Source: Puffinus mauretanicus
Taxonomy: Eukaryota; Chordata; Aves; Procellariiformes; Procellariidae
Direction: 5' to 3'
Length of the DNA: 64,000 nt
Assembly: GCA_023333565.1 (NCBI GenBank)
Contig: JAJKFH010003165.1
Location: 558,001-622,000 of the forward strand
Shown here one piece after another: positions 1 to 12,701 of the stretch. The position numbers were made by a program, and so were the translations under genes. The notes beneath the pieces are model-generated. The model did no database searches, was not told where the DNA came from, and was given only the letters and a program-made list of their open reading frames with translations. Every line of letters starts with the position of its first letter. The stretch's first letter is position 1.

Positions 1-2204
1 CAGGCACATGAACAAGCTCTTCAGAGAAAAAAAAAAAGTTAGCATTACAGCTTGTTAATGAATGAAGTGAGAATGTACAACTGCCTTGATTTAAATTCTC
101 AAACAGACAGCAGAGACTACCAAGCTTCAATCAGCAAAAGCTCATCAGTCAGGTCACAGATGTGAAAAATAAAGACACAATAAGAGACATAGCTTTGCTC
201 AAGGAATTAACGGCCTTTTTTTATTAAGGGGTTTTGTGTGTGTCAAATATAACCTCAATAGCTTTTGCACATCAAGCATATGCAAAAGGCCTGTTCTGAT
301 ATGGGAAAGATGAGAGATTATCACTACTTTGGACAGGAATTTGTGATGAGCTTGTAGTTTTACCTTTTTCTTGAAAAATTATTTCAAATCATTGAAACAT
401 GAAGTTTACTCCTCTAAAGACACATCATTGTCTTCTGAAATGAAGTTTGTTCTCAAATTAGTCTACAAAGTCAGCAGGAGTTCTTGTTAGCCTTATCAGG
501 ACCACATTTACAGGGATGGCACAGAAGCCTACCAGAGGAATCAAACCTGTCAAATCTCAAAAGAGCCCATGACAGGCAAACTGCTAAAAATACATCCACA
601 ATTCAAGAGGGTGAGGATCTCTGATAGGATTGTTGTAAATAAGACATGCCAAGTGATAATCAGTTAATTGGCCACTGTAGTACCTTCACATTCCCATTTG
701 CAACACAGTACAGGCATTATTCTTACTCAAAAAAGTATACAGTCTAAATTTTTAAATTATCATTATGGTCCAAAGTTATATCTGACTTCTTCTGATGTCC
801 CATATCTTGGGCATATGCATATATTCCTCACATGTTTAAAAAAAATAGTATTTTTTCATAGATACTATACATAGGCATGTCAGTCAGTTGTTTAACTCAG
901 ATTTACTTTTAGGAACAGTTTTTACATTTTCAGAAAACTTTTCGAAAACACGTTTTCTGAAATTAGAGATTAACAGAATATTTATTTATTAACAACGAAT
1001 CTTTCATTCAGCTGTCTGAAAGTGGTCTACTGTGTAGAGAAGGTCTACACTGACACAATAGATTTCAAGCACTGCAGAACTTACAGCTCTCTTGAAATAT
1101 GAGGATCCACAACACACCTTGCTTTAAATAATAACATCCAACGCTTTCCAAAGTTCATCAGAACACTGACACATGAAAAGTAGAAAAGCAGAGAAGAAGG
1201 GGAAAAGCAGAGAAGAAGGGGAAAAGCAGAGAAGAAGGGGAAAAGCAGAAGTTTATTGTTAAATCTAGAGTTATATCTAAGGAGGTATCTACAGCAGCCT
1301 GAAAACCAACAAAGTAAATCAGCCTGACCTGAGCCCAGGAACATCTAAACTTTGATGTATGACTTGTATCTGTCAGGAGTGCCTTAGTGGTGACACAGTG
1401 CACACCAAATGAACCACCTTTTATCTTCGAAGCCACGCATGGTAAAGCAATACGGAAGCACAAACTGAAAGTGCTGAGAAGCACAGTTTTAAATAGTGTT
1501 TTAACCACAGAAGAATGAATATCCTTAAAACAGGAGAATTTGAGCTAAGTTTCAGTAATGGATATTTATCAATTTGCTATATCTGTCTTAAACTTACATG
1601 CCTTTAGGATGTCTCACATTCTCACTCTCCAGGCTTTTTAGCCCTTTGCTTAGCACTTTTCCATGGCAGTGGAATTTTTAGGCTCTGGAGCTAGTGCTAC
1701 CGTTACCATTTCTCCCCAACAGAGGGAATCTTTGGAATAACCTTTCATCCTTGCCCAACTACAATAGAGAAATGACTTTACAAAACAATTTGTAAATCAA
1801 TCAAGTTTTACTTTGTCATAGGACAAGACTTTTTTTTTTTCCTTTTGAAAAAACATTGCATTCATCTGAAGCTTCCAATGCACTTGAGGTTTAAGTATTT
1901 CACTGCATATAACTTTGCACTGTAAGGAAGCAGAAATTTCACAGAGGTGAAAAATGTCAAATCATATTTGCCAAAGGTGTTTGGATTGGGGCGGGGAGGA
2001 GGAAGGGTGGTGTTTGTTTTTTTTAAAACTAACTTCTTCTTGAGGCATGATATTCAAGAATGGAAATCCTCATCTGTCTTTAGAAAAGTTCTCACTTACA
2101 AAATTCATGGCTTACTTGAATTGTAAAAGCAGCTATTCCCATGAGCAGTTAGATAAATGTTTCTTTTAAAAGCAGGTTAAAAATGTTACTTTGTAAACAG
2201 TTAC
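1..2204 (-). other. OFD1: OFD1 intron 17 (part), no exon recognised
   Basis: AT-rich sequence downstream of exon 17 on the OFD1 strand. I looked for the conserved charged [20 protein letters not shown]-type exon of the OFD1 C-terminus and did not find it, so this is read as intron. It contains the 19-bp tandem repeat at 1182-1249. Confidence 0.6.
1182..1249. repeat. 19-bp tandem repeat, about 3.6 copies
   Basis: Unit GGAAAAGCAGAGAAGAAGG, purine-only on the plus strand apart from one C. The first copy differs by one or two bases and the last is truncated. It lies in OFD1 intron 17. Confidence 0.9.
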
Positions 2205-2337
2205 CTGATTTTCTGGCCATGACTGGATGGCGAGGAAGAAACAGACTCAGAAGATGAAAGGACGTGTGGCTTTGAAATAGGAGAAAGCTCCTGGTCAACA
2301 CTCTGCTGTGAAGAGGCAAGGTACGAGCCACTGATGT
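2205..2337 (-). CDS. OFD1: OFD1 exon 17 (last exon seen)
   Basis: Residues 751-794 plus two bases. Encodes [20 protein letters not shown] and a Ser-rich stretch ending PSSHGQKI. Acceptor TTCTGCAG, donor ATCAG|GTAACT. Placement rests on phase and splice sites plus general Ser-rich similarity to the human region, so it is less certain than the coiled-coil exons. Confidence 0.8.
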
Positions 2338-5300
2338 CTGCAGAATAAAAATTCCACAATTTGTATTAGTCAGTTATTTGTCCTACCACTTCTCAGACAG
2401 TTTTTTACAACAAATGCATAATTGCACTGTGCAGGCACCACCACTATAGGGCAACTAACATCCAAATCTACCAGGATTAACATGAACTTTCTTGTACTGG
2501 TTATTTCTTCTCCCCCACCCCCCATATGACAATTCTCCTCTACAAGCCTTCATCATCATAAACTTATTCCTCACAAAGCCTATGATTACCATCACCCTAT
2601 AGTATGTCCATGTTCCCCACAAACTGCAGCTCCGCTGCCAAACACCAAATAATTTCTCCCATGCTGGGCATTAGAGAAAGCAGTTACAGACCCAGATTTC
2701 AAGGTAGGGATGTGCTTACTAGCCAGCAAAAGATAATGCTTGAGGTCTCCCAAAGGCCATTCTTCATTAGGAAAGTTAACCTGGAGGTTTCATTTTCTAT
2801 AGATTTGTTAAAATAGGGGATGAAGCAAAGAAGAAAATCTTTGAAGATTTTAACCTCTTAATAACAGCTGTAAGGTTATCAGGGAAGGAAAACAGACAGA
2901 TGACTAAAGAAATCTTGAGTTTCCTAGGAAACCAAATTAAAAAAACAAACCGCCTGCATTAAAAAGGCTTTTAATCAAACTTGCAAAGTCCAGCACTTTG
3001 CTTGAATTTTGCTTTGCAATCTTTATTTTCCTTTCCTGTGCAGCTGCACAGGTCTTTCATTACTAGACTATGAATTATTAGTTTTTCCACAAGATTTGGT
3101 ATTCACTCAGTAAGCAGGTACTGTTGTTTTCCTTCTCTTTATTGACCACATAACTTTTACTGTAGTCAGTGCTAATTTGGCTCAAGAGATAGAGGAAAAG
3201 CCATTATTAACACTCCCATACCTGAAGTTCTTTCGGTCATTGTATAGAATTGCACCCCGTTCATGGTGCACATCACACTGCCGAAGTCAGGATGCTTCAG
3301 ACCAAGGTTGCCCATGGATTTTTATCTCCAGACAGCCCCTATGCCCACGCAACACAGACGAACACCCTCTAAGGAAGCTGAGCACTAACCGGGACCCAGC
3401 AGTTACGTCGTGCTCGTGGTGCTGTATCAGCAGTACCCGTTCGTGGTGGGAACCCTCAACCCACCCACATCCAATCTTTTATAAAACGACCTGTCAAATT
3501 TTCACATGCAGAACAAATGGACCAGTACAGTACATAGTACTTACCGCATGCACCTCCTCGGCATAACACATATTGCTGGGTAGGACACAGGTAGCACAGA
3601 AGACATCTCAAACGGTAATTTACTACAACCTACTACTATTTAGAAATTATCTAGGATTGAACTTACTGATTTTCCACTAAAAGACAAATAGCTGAGGCCT
3701 TTGGCTCACAGTATGCTGTCTGCAAGACTCACCAACCTTGCTCTTTCTCATGAGAAGGTATGAAGTTTGGTCAAGTAATGATCAAGGCGAAAAGTACTTA
3801 GTTCTGGCAGCATCTGCCCTGGCCTTTCCTCAGTCAATACTTGGGCCCTCCTGACAGGGAAGTTTTATGCCTGCATCTATACATATTGCCACAGAAGCAA
3901 TAAATTCCACAACTTACTCATGGTATGAAAAAGTACTTCTTTCTCTTTCCTTTCAATTTCCAGAATTCTGGGGTCTGTGAAGCAGCGAATAATTGATCCC
4001 TTTTCACCTTTTCCACATCACTCATTGCTTTCCAGATTTCCCACAGCCCACCTCAGCCAACTTTTTTCCAAACTAAGCTGCCCTTCTTATATTTAACCTT
4101 CCTTCATGCAGAAGCTGATCATTATCTTTTTTTTGTTACTATCTCCTTTTTTCATCCTGTTAAATCCATTCTGAGTGAGGGTGACAAGAATTGCATGACC
4201 CAAGAAGCAGATACACTGCAGATTTGAAACAACATAATTTTTTTTTGAATTTTCAATTCTGTTCTATTTTGCTTGCTTTTCTGAGTATTGCCCCTTTAAA
4301 AAAAACTACTAAGTAATTATTAGACACTGTGAAATTAATAGCAAATTACAATTTTCCAATCATGACCAATCCCCTCCCCCTCACAACTGTTCAGGAATAT
4401 TTGATAAAGATGTCACAGCAAAAAGAACAAACAAAAGCAAATCTGGACCTTTCAGACTGGAAAACTCAATTTAAGAGAAGCCAGATGAAGCAGTCTTCTG
4501 CTGCACATGTTAACTACAATAGCTAAATGAAAAGATAGGAATACAGAGGGAGAGTTATTAAAACTAGGAAATTACAATTAATGTTGCAAAGTAGTTATAC
4601 TTAATAGCAACTTCTGAATTAAACTCTGCATATCGTGAAGTTACACCTGTAGTGAATTATATGGCGTAGTCTTCTCTTTAAAGCTACCTGAACTAAGTGC
4701 AGTATGTTTAGCCTCCCTGAATGTACTTCTTCAGTACTTGTTTCCATGAAGAAGCAATACTCCAAGCAGCTAGCATATTTTGTCTCTGACTCCTCCTGCC
4801 TCTTAGCAAATAACAAATGAGTGAAAGACTATCACTGCTAAACCTTCTCCTTCCCATAGCTCAAGAGGAACACTGAGTAAAACCCCAGTACCACACCACA
4901 TTAACAATTGCGACTTACCGTCTGAAATTTTCTTGTTACTGAGATCTCTTTCCAATTTGGAAACAGGAGTAGAAGAAAGGCGTCTTGAAGAAGATGCACC
5001 TCTGTGTGGTGGCGTTAAGGGATTTTTAAAGACATCAACCTGCCCGGTTCTTTTGATGCATTTTTCACCTCTTGGACTGCTCAGGGGAGAACGCTGGGAG
5101 CTGGGATTATCCTCTAGAAGTTCATGCTGGGTAGTCAAGGGGGGTCTACTAATAGCACACTGTAGAAGTAAAGGGGACTGCATCTTTCTCGGTGTTCTGC
5201 CTGCAGCCGCACCCTGCATGACCCTGTGTTGGTAGTTCCTGTAGGCTTCTTCCAAAAACTCTGCCTCTTTTTCTAGTTCTTTTATTCTAGCCCGGGTTTG

Positions 5301-8300
5301 CGCCACACACTCCAGGTCAGAATCTGGAGAAGCACTGCGTGGCTGTAACTGCTGACGATAGCCAACTCTTGGCACAGCATTTACCTTCATCACATCGGTC
5401 ATAACCTGATTCTTCAGGAACGTGCTATCCACATAAATATCATGAGGTACAATTCTGTCACCAGTGAAGTCAAGGACAGAGCGATCGATAAGTGAAGGCT
5501 TTGGATTCCGATACACTTCATTTTCCAGAGCTAAATGATAGCAAGAGAAAGTGAGTGACAGTAAAGAGTGAGAGAGGGAGAGCCCTAAGAAAACAGAAAC
5601 AGTAAAACACTGCATTTAAATTCCAATTTGATCAAAATTATTTCAACATGGAATTGGCTTAAATGTTGAGAATTTAATGGGTTGATTTAAATGTATTTTA
5701 ATGTAGCTGCAGAGCTGCAAGTTATCACCAATTTATTTTTTTAATATATAATCCTTCCATGTAAAACTACCTCAAGTATGCACTCTACAATGTTATTTCT
5801 TAAATTATGCTTAAATAAATAAATACTAAAACGTCACCACTTCGGACACATTATATCCGATCATGCTGTTAAAGGGTGAGGGACACAGAGCAGGCCACAA
5901 GTCTTAAGTTTCCTTCTATTTAGATCAAAAAAGAAATTTGGAGAAAAACACAGCAACATAGATAATGGTGCTGTTTTTTTAAAAGAAGTACTTTTCCAAA
6001 ATTGTCAGTTAAATTGAATGTTTGGGGATTGTCTGCTTCCTGGCTTGCTCTTTATGCTTCAGCAAGCCCAAAAGACCAATCTTTAGGGCTGTATCTTTCT
6101 CAGCAAAATGATAACCTTGTTTTTATTCTACATAAATGGTTCTTCAATGACATCCTTAACTCTGATGCAAAATAAAAGTCCATGCAGTACTTTCAGTCAT
6201 TTAATTAAAATATATATTTGCTATTTTGACACTAACAAATTTCCAATTCCAAATGGTACCAATACTTGTACCATATACGAAAATGTACATATTGGTCTAG
6301 TGAATAATATAAAGTATTGCATATACTGAACTATGGTGCAACACATGCTATATGTAATGAATAATCATTGCAGACTTAAATCCCAAAACATTTATTTATC
6401 ATACTTGACATTAGCAATTTGACAGATAGGCATCTTTAGAACTACATTTCTTCAGCAGACTGAGTTGCTTTACAGAAGTGCCTCTCTTTCTAATGCCCAT
6501 ACGAGGTGCATAAGCTATTAGTCTTGACAACAACTGTTTAAAAGTTAGATTTAAATTTGTGAGGTACGCAATACAATTTCAAATTGATTATTCTTATTAT
6601 GAACATCAAAGTGCATTAAAACACAATTCGCCTCCTGGAAAACGGTGATTATGTTATCACCAAACATTAATGTCTTCATACTGAGGAAAAACAGACAATA
6701 AAAACATGCAAGTATTCAGGGAGGAATGTTTTCCCTTCCTTCTATATGTTTGTCTTCTGAAAGGAAGGGAAGTTGTAATCAGTCTGCTTTTTAAATTGGG
6801 CTTTTAAATAGACTTTGATTTTAAACTTGAAATCTCCTCACTGGTGGTGTATTAGTTCTATGCAACTGCAGCTTTTTTACACTTCTGGAAATTCTTACAC
6901 TGGTCAGGCAAGTGAACTTCACAAAGGACTGCTCCGGTGTAAGATACAAACCTGCCTGTGTTTGTTTCACTTGCAGTTTCAGTTCTTCAACCTGCACATT
7001 CAACTTCCTGACAGTAGCTTCAGAGTCCAACAGTTGGGTCTTTAACTGAGCACAACGCTCAACCTACAGGAGATCGAGAGAAAAACAAAACCCAGCATAA
7101 TTCAAACAAAAAGACGACTCTCAACTGGCTGCATACTTGTTTCTAAATGTTTTTCAGGTCCATACAAACCATATACACACAGCATCCTACTGAAAGTCAG
7201 TGCTGACAACTTACTGACTTGGAAAGATTTACTTTGGCTATGTTGGGGTTTTTTTGTCGTTTTTTGGTGTTGTTTTGTTTTCTTTAGAGTTGTTTACATA
7301 AAAACAAGAAGAATACAAACAATCCCCATAACTACACTCTAAACGGCCTACACAGGTACATAGATAAACGTGAACAAGATGACAGGAAAAAGAAAGGATT
7401 CAAATTATTTAGAAAGAATAATTTACCTCACTTTGTAGCTGCTTTTCCAAAATCTGCCTATGACTTTCAAATTCATCCAGCGCCAGCTTCCTAGAATGTT
7501 CCACTCTTCTCAGCTCCACTTGGCAGGCCAGGTGCTCTGCCGAGGGCTGGGACAGCTCTACCCAGAAAGAGAAACGCTAGACACTCAGCTATAGAATGTA
7601 GCACTTTTCTACATGATACCCCTTTAAAATGGAAAGCTGATTTGTTTTTAGGAACATAACAAGGCTTTGTTTGAATAAAGTACTTAGGGCTTTTTTTTTT
7701 TCCTTTTACAAAGGACCGAAATTTTTGTTGGCATAGTCATTTAAGAACTAGACCCAGACTGTCCTATTCTGGAAGAAAAATACATATCCCTATCTTATGT
7801 AACTGGGTGTACATCTCTACTCTCCCGTAATCTCAAACGCACATTAAAAATACTTGGCATTTTATAACTATAGTCAAGCAAGCACTTAAAAATAATAATG
7901 CAATGTTCTTTTTACCATTATTAACCATACTAATGCTATGGTTAGAAATATTGCACTGCTTTTTTCAAAGAGTGAAAGGGATATTCTTCATATTATTATA
8001 GCTTCCACTTAATTCAGGATTTCTACTATACAGACATATTAAAGAAAATAAACTTGTAATGTCAAGGACTGTTTCATTTTACACAAACATTATTTGGGGT
8101 TTAATGCAAACTACTAGTAAACATAATACAAATAATGTATTTTAATGAAAATTTATTTCTAAACAAATAGACATTATTTCATTTCTAAACAAACAGACAT
8201 TCCCCTATAGGGAAACATAAAGAAGAAAATCACTAAATCATTCACACTGACTGTCTCGAAGATGCTGGTTCTCACTGCGAGTGTCATCCAACTGCTGCCT

Positions 8301-11300
8301 AAGTAGTTTATTCTGCACTTGGAGCTCCAATTTCTCCTCCTTTAGCAAAGGATAGTCTGATACCTCTTTCAGTTTTTCTGTCAACAACTGATTCTGTTTA
8401 TTTACCAACAGAACCTGGGCCTTCACTGACTCCAAATCCAGCTGCAGATAAAGAACAGTTTAGAAGCTTATGAACTGCTGTACTACTTAACAATATTTTT
8501 ATTTCACATTCTTTTTCTTTTAAATGTACTTCAAATGCACTAAGTAGAATACAGCTTCTTTAAATTCATGTTTACAATTACCTCAAGCTCTTTCGTGCGT
8601 GATATAGCTTGCTTGAGTTCCTCCTTTTTTGAATTAACAGCAATGGCTTCTTCATGCAAAAGCATAGCTTTCTCTGCAGGGAGGATTACAAATGCTGAAT
8701 TAAAATTAGTAGAGTACAGTAAAAAAACTGTATCAGCAAAAAACAGTTCAAGCTGCTAGGCCCAACATTCAATTAATTCAAGACATAAAAATGACTGAAT
8801 GTCATACACACTCCTTCAAAATTAAGTAAATCACACTGTGTGTATATATACATATGCATACATACACTCCTTTGGAATTAATCAAATTCATATGCACATG
8901 ATGTAACATTTCTTTCACATGTCCCTAGCTTAAAAGTCTAAATATGTTTGGTCCCAGCTCTCTTCCTCAAGCTCCAATTAAACATCTTGTGCACAATAAA
9001 TGTAGAAACTGGCAACCATTCAAGGGTATGGTACCAGATTGTACCAGAGTTCAATTAGAGAATGAATGAGCTAGTAGCACTTCAGAAGGAGATGGAAAAC
9101 TGAAAAAGCAAAACGCTTTGCAGCTTCTGTATGAAGCAGCAGCTCACAGTTCCCACTGCATTCTGAACAGCAAGGAGTTGCTGACCTGTCACGTTATCCT
9201 GCTACATGTTTTCAAAATCTATTTTGATGGCTTTTCTGTCACTTTTCTGTCACTTTCTGTCACCACTGTTACGGAACACCGTGACTGTTTAGTAACAATA
9301 GTGTTTTGATACCTGTTAGTAAAAGCTCTAGAGATAAACAGCTACTTTATTAATCTCAGAGAGATGGTTACCTTTATTTTTTTTCTCATCTTCAGTAACT
9401 TTATTGGTTCTGGCTATGTATTCTTCTTTTAATTCAAGCTGATATCTAGAAGTAAAAAGAATTATGTATTCCCAAAGTATGTGTGTGCGCACATCCGCAT
9501 GCATTTGTGTAAATTCCAGTCTTTCCCAGACTAAACTATAACCACATAATTATTTATTGACAAAATTAGTTATTGCAGAGTCACTGAAACGGTTGGAAAG
9601 GGCCATGCCAACCACATCATTCAACCACCTGCTCAAAAAGCAAGGCTACCGCCAACTCTAGATCAGGTCAGCTGTGGTTCTTCTTAGACAACTCTTGAAA
9701 GCCTCAAAAGATGTATATTCCACCACCTCCCTGGATGACCTGTGCCAATGCCACACTACACTCCCAGTAAATTTTTTTTTTCTCCCCTGTCCAAGATGAA
9801 CCTCCCAAGCCACAATTTACAGCCCCTGCCATATGAACTCAGAGGTCATGTCCGATAGTCCCATAACTATCTTGGCAGATACTTTACTAGGCCCTCTCCA
9901 GTTTCTTCATGACTTACTTTAATTGGGGAGCCCAAACCTGGGCATGGTATTCCTAGCACAGCCTTCACCAATACCTGAAGGGGATAATAACATCCCTCAG
10001 ACTGTTGCCCATGCTGCTACTAATGTCGCCCATCATGCTGTTTGCCTTATTTGCCGGAGTGTGCTGCTGGCTCATAGTCAACCTGGCATTCACTGTAACT
10101 CCCATGTCCTCTTCAGAAATGCAGCTACTCCATCAATTCCTTTTCCCCATTTATGCTACTTCACAGGGATATTCTGCCCTGAGCGCAGAGCTTTGCAGTT
10201 CTCCTCGTTCAAATTCCTAAGATTTATGCTGACACAATCCCTTAGCTTATCAGTCTGTCTGAACTGAAACTCTGCCATTTGTTGTGGAAGCCATTCCACT
10301 TAATTAAGCCTCATGTTCAAAGTTGTTGAGGATGCCCTGTGTCAACATCCAGATCACGGATGAAGGTGTTGGACAGTATGGGTCCCCGTACTGGCCCCAA
10401 GGGTTCTCTGCTCATCATCAGCCACCAGCTGGACACTGAGCACTGCCCAGGTACACTATTATTCACAGCCCAGCAATCATCCAACTTTACCATTCAATTT
10501 TACCGGAATCTCAGGAGCTACGAAAGCTCAGCATTTTGCACGATTGGGACACAGATTATAAATGTTTTCAGATATTGCCATATCCATCCTCTTGCAGTTT
10601 TGCAAATGGTCCAGACCACTCAGATCCTTCTCCCAATTATGGCATTTAATGTTTACCGTAGAAATAAAAAAGGATTTGTTTTCTAACAAGCATCATTATT
10701 TCTATACAATAAATAGTAGCTCTTTGCTACTTTTCATCAAAGACTTGGGACAAAAGGACATGGATTTTATCTTTCTGAGCACTTGCAGCATGTCTAAAAT
10801 ATTTTGTATGTTGATAAAATAAGCTAAGCAGCAGTTCATCCTTAAAATAATTTGCCTCTCCTCATGAACCAAAAGCACTTTACAAGCATTATTTGTAACT
10901 AGCTATTATGGAAAAGGTAAAATAAGATACCAAGGTGGGTCAATTAGTTGCATTTCACTGTTCTCTGAAAAAACCTTCAAATTTCTCAGTTTCAGCTGAG
11001 GCATCATTCTTATCAAAACCTACTCTTAACAACTTTCCTCTGTGATTTAAATAAAGACACACTAACACAGATAATACTTATTGTTCACTGGCTTGCAATA
11101 AAAAGTAATGATGCATCCACCATTTGGTTTAACTGCCTAACTGGAAGACCGGTTCATGCTATCAAATACACAAGTAATAACATGCCGAGAGCACCTGCCT
11201 GTGTTGAAGCACCCAGTAACCTTTCAAGTGACCAAAGCACTCCAAGAAAGTACAATAGCAAAGTTAGGGTATAGCCACTGCAACACCTCAAAAGCAGTCA

Positions 11301-12669
11301 CAAATGATGTCTTTTGCTTTCAAAGAGCATTTCTAAGCACATTCTTTGAAACCACATTCAAGCAGATGGTAGTCAGTAAGAGAGGGTGATCTATAACAGA
11401 CAATCCCTCTCCAAAAATGGGGAGGGGTTAACGTAAGAGCCAATCTATCTGTACAGTGAGCTAGTGTGCCTCTCATCCTTTTCCCAAGAAACCTATAACA
11501 TCTTTTTCATGCTAATTTCCCCTCCGTGCCTTTTCTGCATTCATAAAATGGTCAGTTCTTTTAATTGTGGTCAAAGGAAGTCACTAAAATACTGCTTCAC
11601 ATCCTCTTGTCTAAATATACAACTAATGTCACATCTCTTTCCCAGATCACAACACAGAATTAAAACTACAACAATAATATAACCTCTAATCAAAAGAGAA
11701 TTACTTTCTATAGCAAGCTTTTTCTGAACCTGACAGAACATTTTGTCTCACTAGCAAAGAGCTAAGCAATAATGTAAAGAATTCAAGCTGATTAAAACAA
11801 AAATGACAATGCACATTTTCAAAGTCCTTGCTTTGTTACACTTTTCAAAAGAAACCCTATTGAATTTATTATTCTGTTTTCATAGGAAGTAGCATGCGTC
11901 CTATTAGAGACAAAAGAAACATTTACTTTAAGAGTTCTGTCTTAAGCTTTTGGTCATATGTCTCCTCTATGTTCTTCACAGCAACCTCCCGACGTCGAAG
12001 TGCATCATCAATAGCTTTATTTTTCTCTTCCTGAAGTTTCTGAGTGCTGAAATATACATAAAAATACAGACAATGACCAAAAGCCAAAACTTTAGTTTTT
12101 GGGTTTTTTTAAAAATAATGTTTAGAGACATCAAAGCATAATGTGCTTGGTTGGAACACTGTAGCAATTTAAAGTTATGATCAGAATCTGTCATTGTAAT
12201 TCATTAAGAACAAGAAGATGTGACACAAAATAAATTGCCCTATTTAAAATCCAGTACCAATCAATTATGCAGCTATCCCGGGTTAACCCTAGCTCAGCTT
12301 CCCAGAAAGCCAGAAAGCCTTCAGAGGAGATAGTGCTGAACATGCTACTCCATCAGCACCCTCTGCTGGCTTTTTTAAAAAAATAAACCAACATATTTTT
12401 GTTAGCGGGATACTCATTCTGCTATAAAAAGCAGATGTCAAGGTAATGACATTAAGTAGTATTGAGAAACTGGCCAAAAATGGTTTAGTTATTCTTTTAT
12501 TTAACCAAAGAAAACTTATCTTACTAAGGACAAGTTTAAAAAAAAAAAAAAAAAAAAAACAGGACTAAAGAAGCAAAATACCGTATACATGCCTTATGAG
12601 TGTTAGGATTACATACTGTGTTGTTTGGTTTGTTTGGGTTTTGGGTTTGGTGGGGGTTTTTTTGTTTTT

Positions 12670-12701
<32 letters not shown>

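Noticed and set aside
250..290. Small inverted repeat CTTTTGCA / TGCAAAAG
   Set aside because: Only an 8-bp stem with an AT-rich loop; expected by chance and with no context.
4803..5615. A single 270-codon OFD1-strand frame
   Set aside because: Only 4919-5530 is exon 16; both ends run into intron beyond clear GT and AG sites.
10005..10267. Plus-strand frames of 114 and 71 codons with a hydrophobic start
   Set aside because: They are antisense reading of the old CR1 fragment.
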